Of a DNA stretch of 64,000 nucleotides, positions 44,594 through 55,013 are shown one piece after another; positions within the stretch are counted from its first letter, which is position 1; every line of letters begins with the position of its first letter. Below the pieces are notes generated by a model that saw nothing but the letters and a program-made list of their open reading frames with translations, had not been told where the DNA came from and did not search any database. The position numbers were made by a program, and so were the translations under genes. Source of the DNA: Hymenobacter jeongseonensis. GTDB taxonomy: Bacteria; Bacteroidota; Bacteroidia; Cytophagales; Hymenobacteraceae. Location of the stretch: positions 372,001 through 436,000 of the forward strand of contig NZ_JADQDQ010000001.1 of assembly GCF_015694725.1 (NCBI RefSeq), written 5' to 3'.

Positions 44594-45055
44594 ATGCAAA
44601 CCTGGAACGACGTCATCCGCCTCGCCAATAATCCCACACCTTCGCCCCGCCGGGTAGAGAAAACCCCCGCCGAGTGGCGCCAGCAGCTCACCGCCGAGCA
44701 GTTTCACGTCACCCGCGAGCACGGCACCGAGCGCGCCTTCACCGGCGAGTACTGCGAAGCGCACGAAGCCGGCCTCTACGCCTGCGTGTGCTGCGGCACC
44801 CCGCTCTACGACTCACGCACCAAGTTCGAGTCGGGCACCGGCTGGCCTAGCTTCACGCAGCCCGTCGACGAAAGCGCCATTCGCTACAAGAAGGACACCA
44901 GCTACGGCATGACCCGCGTGGAAGTGCTCTGCAACGTGTGCGACGCCCACCAGGGCCACGTTTTTCCCGATGGCCCGCCCCCCGGCGGCCTGCGCCTGTG
45001 CATCAATTCAGCCAGCGTCAAACTGGTGCAACAAGAAGAGCACACCAACGGCTGA
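44594..45055 (+). CDS. msrB: Peptide-methionine (R)-S-oxide reductase MsrB
   Basis: MsrB reduces the R form of oxidised methionine in proteins, with thioredoxin as donor. Four cysteines form the zinc site (Cys64, Cys67, Cys113, Cys116) and the catalytic cysteine is Cys136 in GGLRLCINSAS. FESGTGWPSF and GHVFPDGPPP are also typical. The N-terminal extension of about 35 residues (TWNDVIRLANNPTPSPRRVE) is common in the phylum. No signal peptide is seen, so cytoplasmic repair is likely. It is followed by a large palindrome that may end transcription. Confidence 0.96.
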   Translation: MQTWNDVIRLANNPTPSPRRVEKTPAEWRQQLTAEQFHVTREHGTERAFTGEYCEAHEAGLYACVCCGTPLYDSRTKFESGTGWPSFTQPVDESAIRYKKDTSYGMTRVEVLCNVCDAHQGHVFPDGPPPGGLRLCINSASVKLVQQEEHTNG

Positions 45056-45063
45056 TGACCCAG

Positions 45064-45103
45064 ATTAATATAATATATCTGGCATTAGTATAATATATCC
45101 GAT
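45064..45103 (+). repeat. Two AT-rich 20-bp tandem repeats with TATAAT
   Basis: ATTAATATAATATATCTGGC (45064-45083) and ATTAGTATAATATATCCGAT (45084-45103) differ at five positions. Each holds TATAATATATC. They lie after msrB and before the palindrome at 45113. Confidence 0.65.
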
Positions 45104-45112
45104 GTATTTTGT

Positions 45113-45164
45113 AAATTAAAGCCTGGCCGGGCAGCATCTGCTGCCCGGCCAGGCTTTAATTTTT
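45113..45164. terminator. 24-bp perfect palindrome, probable terminator after msrB
   Basis: Arms at 45113-45136 and 45139-45162 are perfect complements with only two bases between them (TC), and a T-run follows on the plus strand. It is symmetric and A/T-flanked, so it could end transcription in both directions. Confidence 0.85.
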
Positions 45165-45187
45165 TCTATCCTTAAATCCATTATGCT

Positions 45188-46435
45188 ATGTTAAAACTAT
45201 CTCTTTCCATCGTGACAGGTTTGTTTTTGGCGGGAGCGACAGCTTCGGCCCAAACCAATATTCTCCTGCCCACTGCCTCGGGTGGGGGCCTGAGCAACCG
45301 GGCAACCGGATTAGTGCCCGGTGCGTTCGTGCGGCAAATCACGGCGGCGCAATTGCAGGAGGCCATATTCCAGAACTACACTAATGGGAACTGGGTCGAC
45401 TTTTCGCGCGCCCGGTACTCGCGCTACTATGCCCCATTGCTGCCCGGGCTGATTGAAACCGACCTGAAAAACGGCAATGCTTGGACCCTTTCTTCAGCCA
45501 GCCGCCTGCGCTACAACTCTGCTGGGCTGGTACTAACTGACACGATTGACCAGTTTCAACAACCTACGTATGGGCCGTTTTCAGTCTTGGTGAATACCTA
45601 TAATACTCCCACCCAGGTGCGCTGGGAATGGCAATTGACCCGGCCTGCGGGCAGCGCCGCCAGCGTACCCTTCGATTCGGTGAGCCGCAACACCCATACT
45701 TATAACGCGGCCGGCCAGCGCACTCAGGTGCTCCACCAGCTTTATACGGCGCGGACGTTCCTGTCTGTATCGCGCGACTTGTACACCTACAATGCCCAGA
45801 ATCTGGTATCGGTGCAGGAAACCCAAACCAGCACCAATAACGGGACCAATTGGGCGCCTTCGACCCGCAGTACTTACACCTACAATGCGGCTAACAAGGT
45901 GCAACAGGTAGTAAACCAAATAGCGTCCAGCACCGGCGTTTATACCAACTCCACCCGCGACACTTACCAGTACGACGCGCAGGGCCGGCCCTCGGTAGTG
46001 ACCACCGACAACTGGGTTAATAACGCGTGGGTTGTTGATTCACAGAATTTGTACGCCTACAATGCCGCTGGCGACCTAGCCTCGCTGACGAACCAGGACT
46101 GGACGGGCAGCGCATTTGTGAATGTGTCGCGGGTGCTATTCAACTACCAGCAGGTGACGAGCAGCCGCGGAGCAGCGGCACTTCGGCCCCTGGCCGTGGT
46201 ACCGAACCCCAGCGAAGCGGGCACCACGGCCCAAATCCTGCTAGAAACCGGGACGGCGGCACCGCACGGAGCTGTTTTCGACCAGCTGGGCCGCCGGGTG
46301 ACTGTGCTAACGAGCACGCCTGCCCAGGCTGCACGTGGCGTGCTGCCGCTGCCCACCAACCTGCCTGCCGGGTTGTATTTGGTATACTTGCGCGCCGGTA
46401 ACCGGCATTGGCAGGCCCGCTGGCAGCAGCTATAA
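45188..46435 (+). CDS. T9SS cargo protein with YD-like repeats
   Basis: A signal peptide (LKLSLSIVTGLFLAGATASA, then QTNILLP) opens this 415-residue protein. The middle has five or so repeats built on TYNAAGQRTQV, YTYNAQNLVSVQ, YTYNAANKVQQV, YQYDAQGRPSVV and YAYNAAGDLASL, which look like short YD/RHS-type beta strands. The end (LAVVPNPSEAGTTAQILLET, then LPAGLYLVYLRAG) is a type A T9SS sorting domain. It is too short to be an RHS toxin, and no C-terminal toxin domain exists. A surface or carbohydrate-binding role is the simplest guess. The palindrome at 45113-45164 isolates it from msrB. Confidence 0.82.
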   Translation: MLKLSLSIVTGLFLAGATASAQTNILLPTASGGGLSNRATGLVPGAFVRQITAAQLQEAIFQNYTNGNWVDFSRARYSRYYAPLLPGLIETDLKNGNAWTLSSASRLRYNSAGLVLTDTIDQFQQPTYGPFSVLVNTYNTPTQVRWEWQLTRPAGSAASVPFDSVSRNTHTYNAAGQRTQVLHQLYTARTFLSVSRDLYTYNAQNLVSVQETQTSTNNGTNWAPSTRSTYTYNAANKVQQVVNQIASSTGVYTNSTRDTYQYDAQGRPSVVTTDNWVNNAWVVDSQNLYAYNAAGDLASLTNQDWTGSAFVNVSRVLFNYQQVTSSRGAAALRPLAVVPNPSEAGTTAQILLETGTAAPHGAVFDQLGRRVTVLTSTPAQAARGVLPLPTNLPAGLYLVYLRAGNRHWQARWQQL

Positions 46436-46493
46436 TTTTGAGCTCGGCCAAAAAGCGGTATGCCGCCCCACCATGCGCCAATCCCGTAGCTTT

Positions 46494-46528
46494 AAGCCCC
46501 GGCTGAAGACACCTTCAGCCGGGGCTTT
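46494..46528 (+). terminator. Terminator between the YD-like cargo gene and sdaAA
   Basis: AAGCCCCGGCTGAAG (46494-46508) pairs with CTTCAGCCGGGGCTT (46513-46527) around an ACAC loop. The T-run is short. It lies 59 bases after the cargo stop. Confidence 0.8.
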
Positions 46529-46565
46529 GCGTTTACTTCTTTATATCCACCTTCCCACCCCCACC

Positions 46566-47474
46566 ATGTCCCTTCTCTTCAACGATTTCGCCTCTTGGGG
46601 CGAGCACTGCGCCGCCACCGGTGAGCCGCTGTACCAGCCCGTGCTGGCCTATGAAATCGAACAGAAGGGCCGCACCGAAGACGAAATCTGGACCGGCCTG
46701 CAGCGCGCCTACGATGTGATGCGCGACGCCGTGCACGAAGGCCTGACCGGCGACATGACCTCGCGCTCGGGCATGATAAACAACGGCGCCAAGAAGATTG
46801 CCGCCTCGCCCGTTACCGTCCTCTCGCCCGAGTTCAAGCAGCTCATCACCCGCGCGCTGGGCGCCAAGGAGGTGAATTCCTGCATGGGCCGTGTGGTGGC
46901 CGCGCCCACCGCCGGCGCCTCGGGCATCCTGCCCGGCGTGCTCGTCACCATCCAGGACCTGCACAAGCTCAGCGACCGCCAGATTCTGGAGGGCTTGCTG
47001 GTAGCGGCTGGCATTGCCCTCATTATTGAGCAAAATGCGTCGTTGGCCGGGGCCGTGGGCGGCTGCCAGGCCGAAACCGGGTCGGCGGCGGCCATGGGCA
47101 GCGGCGCCATTGTGTACTGCCTCGGCGGGCCCGTGGAGCAGGTGTTTGCGGCCGTGGCCGTCACCATTCAGTGCATGCTGGGCTTGGTGTGCGACCCCGT
47201 GGCCGGCCTGGTAGAAGTGCCCTGCGTGGTGCGCAACGCCTCGGCGGCGGCCATCGCCTTTTCGTCGGCCCAAATTGCCATCGCCGGCATCGACCCGGTT
47301 ATTCCCGTCGACCAGTGCGTGGCCGCCCTCGGCGAAGTGGGCCAGGCCATGGAAACGCGCTACAAGGAAACGGCCCTCGGCGGCTTGGCCGCTACCAAGC
47401 GCGGCAAGGAAATAGAGAAAATGGTGCTTGTGCAGGACGTGAACATCCTGCCCGACGACCCCGATGAAGCCTAG
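46566..47474 (+). CDS. sdaAA: L-serine ammonia-lyase, iron-sulfur type, alpha subunit
   Basis: The enzyme removes ammonia from L-serine to give pyruvate. This 302-residue protein matches the alpha subunit of the two-part iron-sulfur form, with CMGRVVAAPTAGASGILPG, the GGCQAETGSAAAMGSG segment (cluster cysteine), and CDPVAGLVEVPC holding two further cysteines. The beta (regulatory) subunit is not next to it. ATG 46566 was chosen because it starts the family sequence SLLFNDFASWGEHC; the frame is open upstream across the terminator. It converges with the thioredoxin-like gene at 47480. Confidence 0.92.
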   Translation: MSLLFNDFASWGEHCAATGEPLYQPVLAYEIEQKGRTEDEIWTGLQRAYDVMRDAVHEGLTGDMTSRSGMINNGAKKIAASPVTVLSPEFKQLITRALGAKEVNSCMGRVVAAPTAGASGILPGVLVTIQDLHKLSDRQILEGLLVAAGIALIIEQNASLAGAVGGCQAETGSAAAMGSGAIVYCLGGPVEQVFAAVAVTIQCMLGLVCDPVAGLVEVPCVVRNASAAAIAFSSAQIAIAGIDPVIPVDQCVAALGEVGQAMETRYKETALGGLAATKRGKEIEKMVLVQDVNILPDDPDEA

Positions 47475-47479
47475 CCCAG

Positions 47480-48607
47480 TTACTTAATAAAGCGGGCCAG
47501 CGCGGCTTCCAACTCGGCTCCGTGCAGGTTCACGGCCAGGATTTTGCCCTGCGGGTCGAGTAGAAAATTCTGCGGGATGGAACGCACGCCGTAGAGCCGG
47601 GGCGCCTCGCCGCCGACTCCTTGCAGGTCGGAAACCTGCATCCAGGGCAACTGGTCATCGGTAATGGCTTTCAGCCACTTGTCGCGGTTGTTATCAATCG
47701 ATACGCTCAGCACCTCGAAGTTGCGGCTTTTGAAGGCGTTGTAGGCTTTCAGTACCGTGGGGTTTTCTTCCCGGCAGGGTTTGCACCAGCTGGCCCAGAA
47801 ATCGACCAGCACGTAGCGGCCCCGGTAGTCGGCCAGCGACACGGGCTTGCCCTCCGGGGTTTGCTGCGTGAACGCCGGGGCCAGCGCGCCCACTGCTACG
47901 TTTTTGAGGGCCTGCACCATTTCACCATAGGAACGGCCTGGGCGGCTGGCTTTCAGGGCGGGGCTCAGGGCCTCGTAGAGCGCGCCCTCCGTGGCATACC
48001 GAGGCTCTTGCATAAACCCCATCTGCTGAAGCGCTTCCAGGCTCACCCACGAGGCGGGGTTGGCCTTTACAAATGCCGCTTGCTGCTGGTAAATCTCCTT
48101 GTTGGTGGCGGCGAATACCTGCTGCATGCGCTCGGCAAAAGCCGGCGCCTTGCGCTGTTCCTCGGTGGCGCGCTGGTATTCGATGCCCGTAGCCTTTATG
48201 CGGCTGAAGGCCGGCTGCAGGGCCGCATCCAGGCGCAGGTAGTCGCGGGTGAGCGGCCCGCCCGCCAGCTTGGCCAGGGGCAGCGAGTCGGTGCTGGTCA
48301 CCACCACCGGGCCGGGTTCCAAAAAGAGTTGAATGCGGTTGCCGGTCAGTCGTTGCAGGTCGGGCCGGCGGCCGTTGCGCTGGAGCACCAGTTGCGCTTG
48401 TGAGGGCACCTCGGTGCTGCCTTTTAGGGCAAAAACCCCATTTTTCAGGGTGGCCGAATCCAGCACCTGAAAGCCGCGCACCAAATAGACTTTGGCCGGC
48501 GCGTTGAGGTGGCCAATGCGGCCCTTCACGGCAAAGGGATAAGGGATTTGGGCGGTAGCCCGAAAGCCGGATACAACTAGTAAAATGCCAAGTAGGTACT
48601 TTGTCAT
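47480..48607 (-). CDS. TlpA-like thioredoxin-fold protein (DUF4369 N-terminus)
   Basis: A signal peptide (KYLLGILLVVSGFRATAQ) is followed by an N-terminal DUF4369-like beta domain (YPFAVKGRIGHLNAPAKVYL) and a helical linker. The C-terminal thioredoxin fold has the active site WASWCKPCREENP near residue 271. Proteins of this group reduce or shuffle disulfides in the periplasm or act in cytochrome c maturation. The 375-residue length fits the Bacteroidota DUF4369-TlpA fusion. It converges with sdaAA, with only five bases between the stops. The 250-base gap upstream shows no clear feature. Confidence 0.88.
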   Translation of the reverse strand: MTKYLLGILLVVSGFRATAQIPYPFAVKGRIGHLNAPAKVYLVRGFQVLDSATLKNGVFALKGSTEVPSQAQLVLQRNGRRPDLQRLTGNRIQLFLEPGPVVVTSTDSLPLAKLAGGPLTRDYLRLDAALQPAFSRIKATGIEYQRATEEQRKAPAFAERMQQVFAATNKEIYQQQAAFVKANPASWVSLEALQQMGFMQEPRYATEGALYEALSPALKASRPGRSYGEMVQALKNVAVGALAPAFTQQTPEGKPVSLADYRGRYVLVDFWASWCKPCREENPTVLKAYNAFKSRNFEVLSVSIDNNRDKWLKAITDDQLPWMQVSDLQGVGGEAPRLYGVRSIPQNFLLDPQGKILAVNLHGAELEAALARFIK

Positions 48608-48860
48608 GTGGCCGGGTTTGAAAAGGAGAAAGGCAGTTAGTCAGCTCATTAATGCTGTTGTCGGCTAACTCACCAAGTAGGATTGGCAATAGCAACGGCG
48701 GGCAGCCCCCAATTATTAGCCCGGCCCAAACAATATTCTGCAACGGTCCTGACGCCGGCCCACAATCTAGGGCCGGAAAACCAGTCAGTTCGGGTTCAAC
48801 GGAAAGGAAAAAATGGGCTTTGCTCTGCTTGGCCGCCGTCCGGCCCGGTGGCTGCGCGCG

Positions 48861-49919
48861 CTAATCGTTGGTTTTCAGCCCCGGCGCCATGGTGAGGCGG
48901 GCCAAAAACTGCAAGGCCATACGGTAGCGGTTGCGCAGTTCGTGGTACCGTGCCCACGCCGCATCCCGGTCCTCGTGCAACGATAAGCCCTTCTCTTCCA
49001 GCTCGTGGCAGGCTACTTCGAAGTCGGTCCGGTCGGGGTTCTCGAATCCATCTTCGGGCATGAGGTCGGTTGGTTCGGCCTGGGCTTTGTCGTTAAAGAA
49101 ACGGTACACCCGGTTCAGGGCCAGGCAGCCGGCTTTGAAGGTGATTTCGACTTGCCGGGGCCGGGGGGCGTCCACCACGGCAAAGAGCAGCGCGGCCGTG
49201 TCCAGAATCAGGCCGCTGCTGACTACCCAGGAACGGCCGGGCTGCGGCGACCGGAAAAAGGTGAGAATGGGCAAGGACGTGTGGCTTTCTTCAATCTCCA
49301 CAAACCACCGTTCCCACTCGGCCCACTGCTGGTCGTCGTTCTGCACCGAGCCGTCGTGGTTGAGCCAGCCCAGTAGGCACGAGGCCGTGGGCGGCGTACC
49401 CGCCCGCAGTTCCAGGAGCGCCACCGTCACCTCGCGCCGTGAAAACGCTTGGTAGATGGTGGGCAAATAGGAGAGGAGCAGCGTGAGCAGCAACAGGCCC
49501 AGCGTGGCCTCGGAATAGGTGAGGGCTGCCACCAGCACATGCCGCGTATCGGTCGTGCCAAGAGTCATCAAGGAACTGCTGCTTAGCTCATAGCACCGGG
49601 CCCAACTGCCTTCGCCCAACGCCCAATAGATGCTGGTGTAGCCCAGGCCGACCAGTGCCTCCCACACTACGGGCAGGGCCACCAACGCCACCGGCGCGTA
49701 GTGCGCCATAATCCGGTCGCGCTGCTCGTAGGAATTAACCAGTTTTGCCGCCATTTCAAACATGACGCGCACGCTCACAAACACCTTCACGTTCATGGGC
49801 ACCACTTCGTTGCGCGGCAGCACAAACGAGCGAATGGCCGCCGAAAGGGTAGTGATGACCAGTATGACTCCGCCCAAGCCGGTAAACACGCGCAAGGCCA
49901 GCAGCAACGTAGGGTGCAT
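48861..49919 (-). CDS. Two-transmembrane ion-channel-like protein with degenerate filter
   Basis: Three hydrophobic segments lie in the first 160 residues (LLALRVFTGLGGVILVITTL; VALVALPVVWEALVGLGY; LGLLLLTLLLSYLPTIYQAF). Between the last two is a re-entrant-looking loop SSSSLMTLGTTDTRH (residues 113-127), where a potassium channel has TVGYGD. The TLGTTD (119-124) resembles this only in outline. The cytoplasmic C-terminal half of about 190 residues is soluble and acidic, of unknown fold. ATG 49919 is preferred over the TTG at 49928. The similarity is by pattern and topology, not search, so the call is tentative. Confidence 0.5.
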   Translation of the reverse strand: MHPTLLLALRVFTGLGGVILVITTLSAAIRSFVLPRNEVVPMNVKVFVSVRVMFEMAAKLVNSYEQRDRIMAHYAPVALVALPVVWEALVGLGYTSIYWALGEGSWARCYELSSSSLMTLGTTDTRHVLVAALTYSEATLGLLLLTLLLSYLPTIYQAFSRREVTVALLELRAGTPPTASCLLGWLNHDGSVQNDDQQWAEWERWFVEIEESHTSLPILTFFRSPQPGRSWVVSSGLILDTAALLFAVVDAPRPRQVEITFKAGCLALNRVYRFFNDKAQAEPTDLMPEDGFENPDRTDFEVACHELEEKGLSLHEDRDAAWARYHELRNRYRMALQFLARLTMAPGLKTND

Positions 49920-49985
49920 AGACGGCAAAAATGCCTGTTACGCACAACGCCGCCAAAAAGCCGAACAGTCAGCGCTTTGCCTTGG

Positions 49986-51373
<1,388 letters not shown>

Positions 51374-51377
<4 letters not shown>

Positions 51378-53059
51378 GGCTTGTTGGAGTCAATCACAAC
51401 GCGCTGCTCGCGGTTGACTAGTTCCCAGGCGGTGTGAAAAACCAGCTGCGCGCGTTCGGCCAATTTATCGAATTCGATTTTCTCTACGTCGTCCGTGGCC
51501 TTGTGGTAGTCGGCGTGCTCCCCGGTGGTATAAAAAATAACCGGGATTTTGCGCCGTGCAAAGTTGTAATGGTCAGACCGATAGTAAATATGCTCCGGTT
51601 CGTTCGGCACATTGTACCGGTAGTCCAGCTCCAGCTTGGTGTAGGTGCGGTTGGCCGTTTCGTTGATGCGGTGCAGCTCCGACGACAGCTTATCCGAACC
51701 CACGATGTTCACAAAATGCCTTCGGGCGCTGTGCTTGCGGTCGGTGCGGCCTACCATGTCAATGTTGAGGTCGGCAATGGTGTTGGCCAGTGGCACCACG
51801 GGGTAGGCCGTGTAGTATTCCGACCCGAAAAGTCCTTCTTCCTCGGCTGTCATGGCAATGAACAGGATGCTGCGGCGCGGGCCGTGGCCTTCAGCTTTGG
51901 CCTGGGCGAAGGCTTTGGCCAGGGCCAGCACCGCCACCGTGCCCGAGCCGTCGTCATCGGCCCCATTATAAATCGTGTCATTTTTCACGCCCAAGTGGTC
52001 GTAGTGCGAAGAGATGACCAGCACTTCGTCCTTTTTATCGGTGCCCTCCAGGTAGCCCAGCACGTTTTCGGTGGTGAGCTGTTCCTGCGGCTGCGGCAAG
52101 TGAATGGTGATGGCCGGCGGCTGGAACGACGGCCGCACCGGTTTGCCGGCCCGCCCCAGCGCCCGGGCGTATTCCAGCAGCCCCGGCAGGGTCGTGCCGG
52201 CCAGTTTAAGCCCCAGCTCCTGCGAGGTCAGGTACACGCCGATGCCCGCAGGAAGGTCTTCCCGCACGGTGTCCACAATAGCCGGACCGGGAGTGGTCAG
52301 TCCAAAAGCCGGTTCGCGGAGCGACGCGGTAAAGGCCGCGCCCTGTTTTCGAAAGGCTTCCGCGGGGGCAAACGTCATCAGGAAAATGCTGCGCGCGCCC
52401 TTGGCTTTGGCCAGCACGGCTTTGCGCAGCCCCGAATCCCAATAGTCGGCCGCCCGGCCGTTGGGTTTGAGCAGCTTGCGGCCCCGCTCGTCCTGCGGCT
52501 CGCCCATGATGGCCACCACGTCCTTGCCTTGCACATCCAGACCAGCGTAATCCGAGTACGCGCCCTGCTCCACCCCAAAGCCCACAAATACCGGCTGCGA
52601 TACCGTTTCCGTGGGAAAAGTGGATAACATAGGGCCGTAGCTGAAAAAGTCGCTCAGCCACTCGTATCGCTGGCCCCCGGCCTGCAAATAGCCGCCCGCC
52701 GCGTGGCTGCCGCGCGTGAGCAGGAAGTGCTGCAAATACGGGTTGTCGCTGCCCGTCACGGGCCCTTGCAGGCCCAGCGCCGCAAATTCCTTTACCAGAT
52801 ACTCGGCCGCTAGCTTCTGGCCCGGCTGGCCCGCCTCGCGCCCCAGAAAAGCATCGGACGCCACCACCGTCAGGTGCGCGCGCAACTCCTCGGGCCGAAT
52901 AGTGGCCGCGTAGGTTTGGGCCCAGTCCGGCGCGGCGGGCGTGCTGGCCGTCGCCTTCGTTTTGGTCTTGGTTTTAACCTTGACGAGCGGTTTTTGCTGG
53001 GCAACGGCGGGCAGCGCCTGGGCCAGAGCCAGCAGCCCGCACAGTAAAATAATTTTCAT
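51374..53059 (-). CDS. Secreted M28 family aminopeptidase (copy 1)
   Basis: A signal peptide (KIILLCGLLALAQALPAVA) is followed by a Lys/Thr-rich linker (VKVKTKTKTKATAS) and the zinc peptidase. Metal ligands are visible: VISSHYDHLG (His), NGADDDGSGTVAVL (bridging Asp), TAEEEGLFGSEYY (catalytic Glu pair), NIDMVGR (Asp) and YYRSDHYNF (His). A PA-like insert lies between about residues 150 and 280. It is the closest relative in the window of the gene at 53271-54941, including the C-terminal VIDSNKP. ATG 53059 begins the signal; an upstream in-frame ATG at 53092 is less likely. Confidence 0.9.
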
Positions 53060-53124
53060 GCAAGACAAGAAAGGAGGGGCAGCAGATAGCACGATGGCAG
53101 GGAAGAGAAGGGGTGAGGCTAAAA

Positions 53125-53226
53125 AAGAACGTCATGCTGAGCGCCGTCGAGGCATCTCTCCCGTGCCACTAATCAATTTTAGTATTGCGGGAGAAATGCT
53201 TCGACGGCACTCAGCATGACGTTCTT
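53125..53226. repeat. Near-perfect 39-bp inverted repeat (GTCATGCTGAG type)
   Basis: Arms of 39 bases at 53125-53163 and 53188-53226 match at 36 positions by hand, with a 24-base loop. The outer core is AACGTCATGCTGAG. It lies between the two M28 peptidase genes and is the best-kept member of a family also seen at 17738-17840 and 23954-24055. Confidence 0.9.
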
Positions 53227-53270
53227 ATCCAGTTGCTTAGGCAGTCTTAAATAACCCCAAAGCGCTGTGC

Positions 53271-54941
53271 TTATGGCTTGTTGGAATCCACCACGATGCG
53301 CTCGTCGCGGTTGGCCAGCTCCCAGGCGAGGTGAAACACCAGCTTGGCGCGCTTCTCCATTTTCGGAAACTCGATTTTGCTGATTTCGTCGCTCTCCTTG
53401 TGGTAGTCGGCGTGCACGCCGTTAAAGAAGAAGGACACCGGTACCTTGTTCACCGCGAAGTTGTAGTGGTCGGAGCGGTAGTAGAAGCGGTTCGGGTCGG
53501 CGGGGTCGTCGAAGCGGTAGTCCAGGTCGAGCTGCGTGTACTTGGTGTTCTGCGCCTCCTGCACCACCTTCAATTGCGAAGCCAGCTTATCGGAGCCAAT
53601 GACGTACACATAATCCGGCTTGCCTTCGTGCTCCACGTCGGTGCGGCCTATCATGTCCACGTTCAGGTCCACCATGGTTTGGGCCAGCGGGAAAATGGGG
53701 TTCTTGGCGTAGTACTCCGAGCCAAATAGGCCTTTTTCCTCGCCCGTCACGCTCAGGAACAACAGGCTGCGGCGTGGGCCATGGCCTTCGGCTTTGGCCC
53801 TGGCAAACGACTCGGCCATGGTGATGATGGCCGACGTGCCCGACCCGTCGTCGTCGGCGCCGTTGAACACCACGCCGTCCTGAATGCCCAGGTGGTCGTG
53901 GTGGGCCGAAATCACGATGATGTCCTGCTTCAAGTCACTGCCTTCGATGAAGCCCAGCGCGTTTTCCGTCTCCAGCGGCGTGCGCTTGCGGGCGGCTTTC
54001 AGCTGCATCGGCTTCACCTTGAAGGTAGAAGCCACCGGCTGCTTGGTGGTGTTGATTTTGGCCAGGTACTTCTGGATGTTGGCATCCGAAGTCCCCAAAA
54101 TTGCCAAGCCCACGGCCGGCGAAATAAAGAACGAGGTCGCGCGGCTGGGCCGGTCGGCGTTCGCCATCACGGTAGACGGCCGGCTGATGGCGGGGGCCAC
54201 ACGGGCGGCCTGTTTGGCAAAGTTGCTGGTGGGGTTGAAGCTCACAAAAAAAATTGAGCGGGCACCTTTCTGCGAAGCCATCTGGGCTTTGGCGCGGTAG
54301 TCGTTGCCCCACTTGGTGGGCGAGCCGTCGGCGCTGAGCAAGGCTTTGCCATCGGCCGCCGTGGGTTCGCCCAAGGCGATGAGCACGTCCTTGCCCTTCA
54401 CGTCCAATCCTTTGTAATCCGAATAGCCCTCCTGCTCGATGCCGTAGCCCACAAATACCGGGGTCACGGTCGTCGTTTCAGCGAAGGGCGAGTCGCCCAT
54501 GCCGTAGAAATCAACCAACCACTTGTAGCTGTTTTTACCCACTTTCAGGCTGGCGTCGTCGGCCCAGGTCACCTGCTCCAGGTTAAAGCGCTGCTGGTAG
54601 GGGTCGGTGCCGGTGGTAACGGGGCCCGTGAGGCCGGCGGTTTTGAACTGCGTGGCCACGTACGTAGCGGCCATGTGCTGGCCTTTCATGCCGGTTTCGC
54701 GGCCTTCGTACTCATCCGAGGCGAGCACCGCCAAGTGGGCGCGCAGGCGTTCGGCCGAAACCAGGTCGGCGTACTTCACGCTCCAATCGGTTTCGACCAC
54801 GGCCGCGGCGGGCGCGGGAGTCGGCACAGGCGCCGCCGCGCTTTTCTTGGTTTTGGTCTTGATTTTTACTTTGCCCTGGGCGTGGGCCGGGGCGGCGCTG
54901 GCCAGGGCCAGCAAGGCAATCAGGAGGGTTTTGTTGGTCAT
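53271..54941 (-). CDS. Secreted M28 family aminopeptidase (copy 2)
   Basis: This 556-residue paralogue has the same plan as the gene before it: signal peptide (NKTLLIALLALASAAPAHA), linker KVKIKTKTKKSAAA, PA-like insert and M28 domain. The metal ligands appear as VISAHHDHLG, NGADDDGSGTSAII, TGEEKGLFGSEYY, NVDMIGR and YYRSDHYNF. The second residue of the glutamate pair is Lys instead of Glu in TGEEKGLFGS; the preceding Glu pair is intact. The C-terminus IVVDSNKP is shared with copy 1. Both likely act in the periplasm or outside the cell on short peptides. They probably arose by tandem duplication. Confidence 0.9.
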   Translation of the reverse strand: MTNKTLLIALLALASAAPAHAQGKVKIKTKTKKSAAAPVPTPAPAAAVVETDWSVKYADLVSAERLRAHLAVLASDEYEGRETGMKGQHMAATYVATQFKTAGLTGPVTTGTDPYQQRFNLEQVTWADDASLKVGKNSYKWLVDFYGMGDSPFAETTTVTPVFVGYGIEQEGYSDYKGLDVKGKDVLIALGEPTAADGKALLSADGSPTKWGNDYRAKAQMASQKGARSIFFVSFNPTSNFAKQAARVAPAISRPSTVMANADRPSRATSFFISPAVGLAILGTSDANIQKYLAKINTTKQPVASTFKVKPMQLKAARKRTPLETENALGFIEGSDLKQDIIVISAHHDHLGIQDGVVFNGADDDGSGTSAIITMAESFARAKAEGHGPRRSLLFLSVTGEEKGLFGSEYYAKNPIFPLAQTMVDLNVDMIGRTDVEHEGKPDYVYVIGSDKLASQLKVVQEAQNTKYTQLDLDYRFDDPADPNRFYYRSDHYNFAVNKVPVSFFFNGVHADYHKESDEISKIEFPKMEKRAKLVFHLAWELANRDERIVVDSNKP

Positions 54942-55013
54942 TTGAGGGAAAATGGCGGGAATGTTTGGTTGAAATGCAGAACGTGCGGCCGAGCGGAGCC
55001 GCGGCCAGAAAAA

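Noticed and set aside
45188..46435. An RHS/YD toxin
   Set aside because: The YD-like repeats are few and there is no toxin domain; the protein ends in a T9SS sorting domain.
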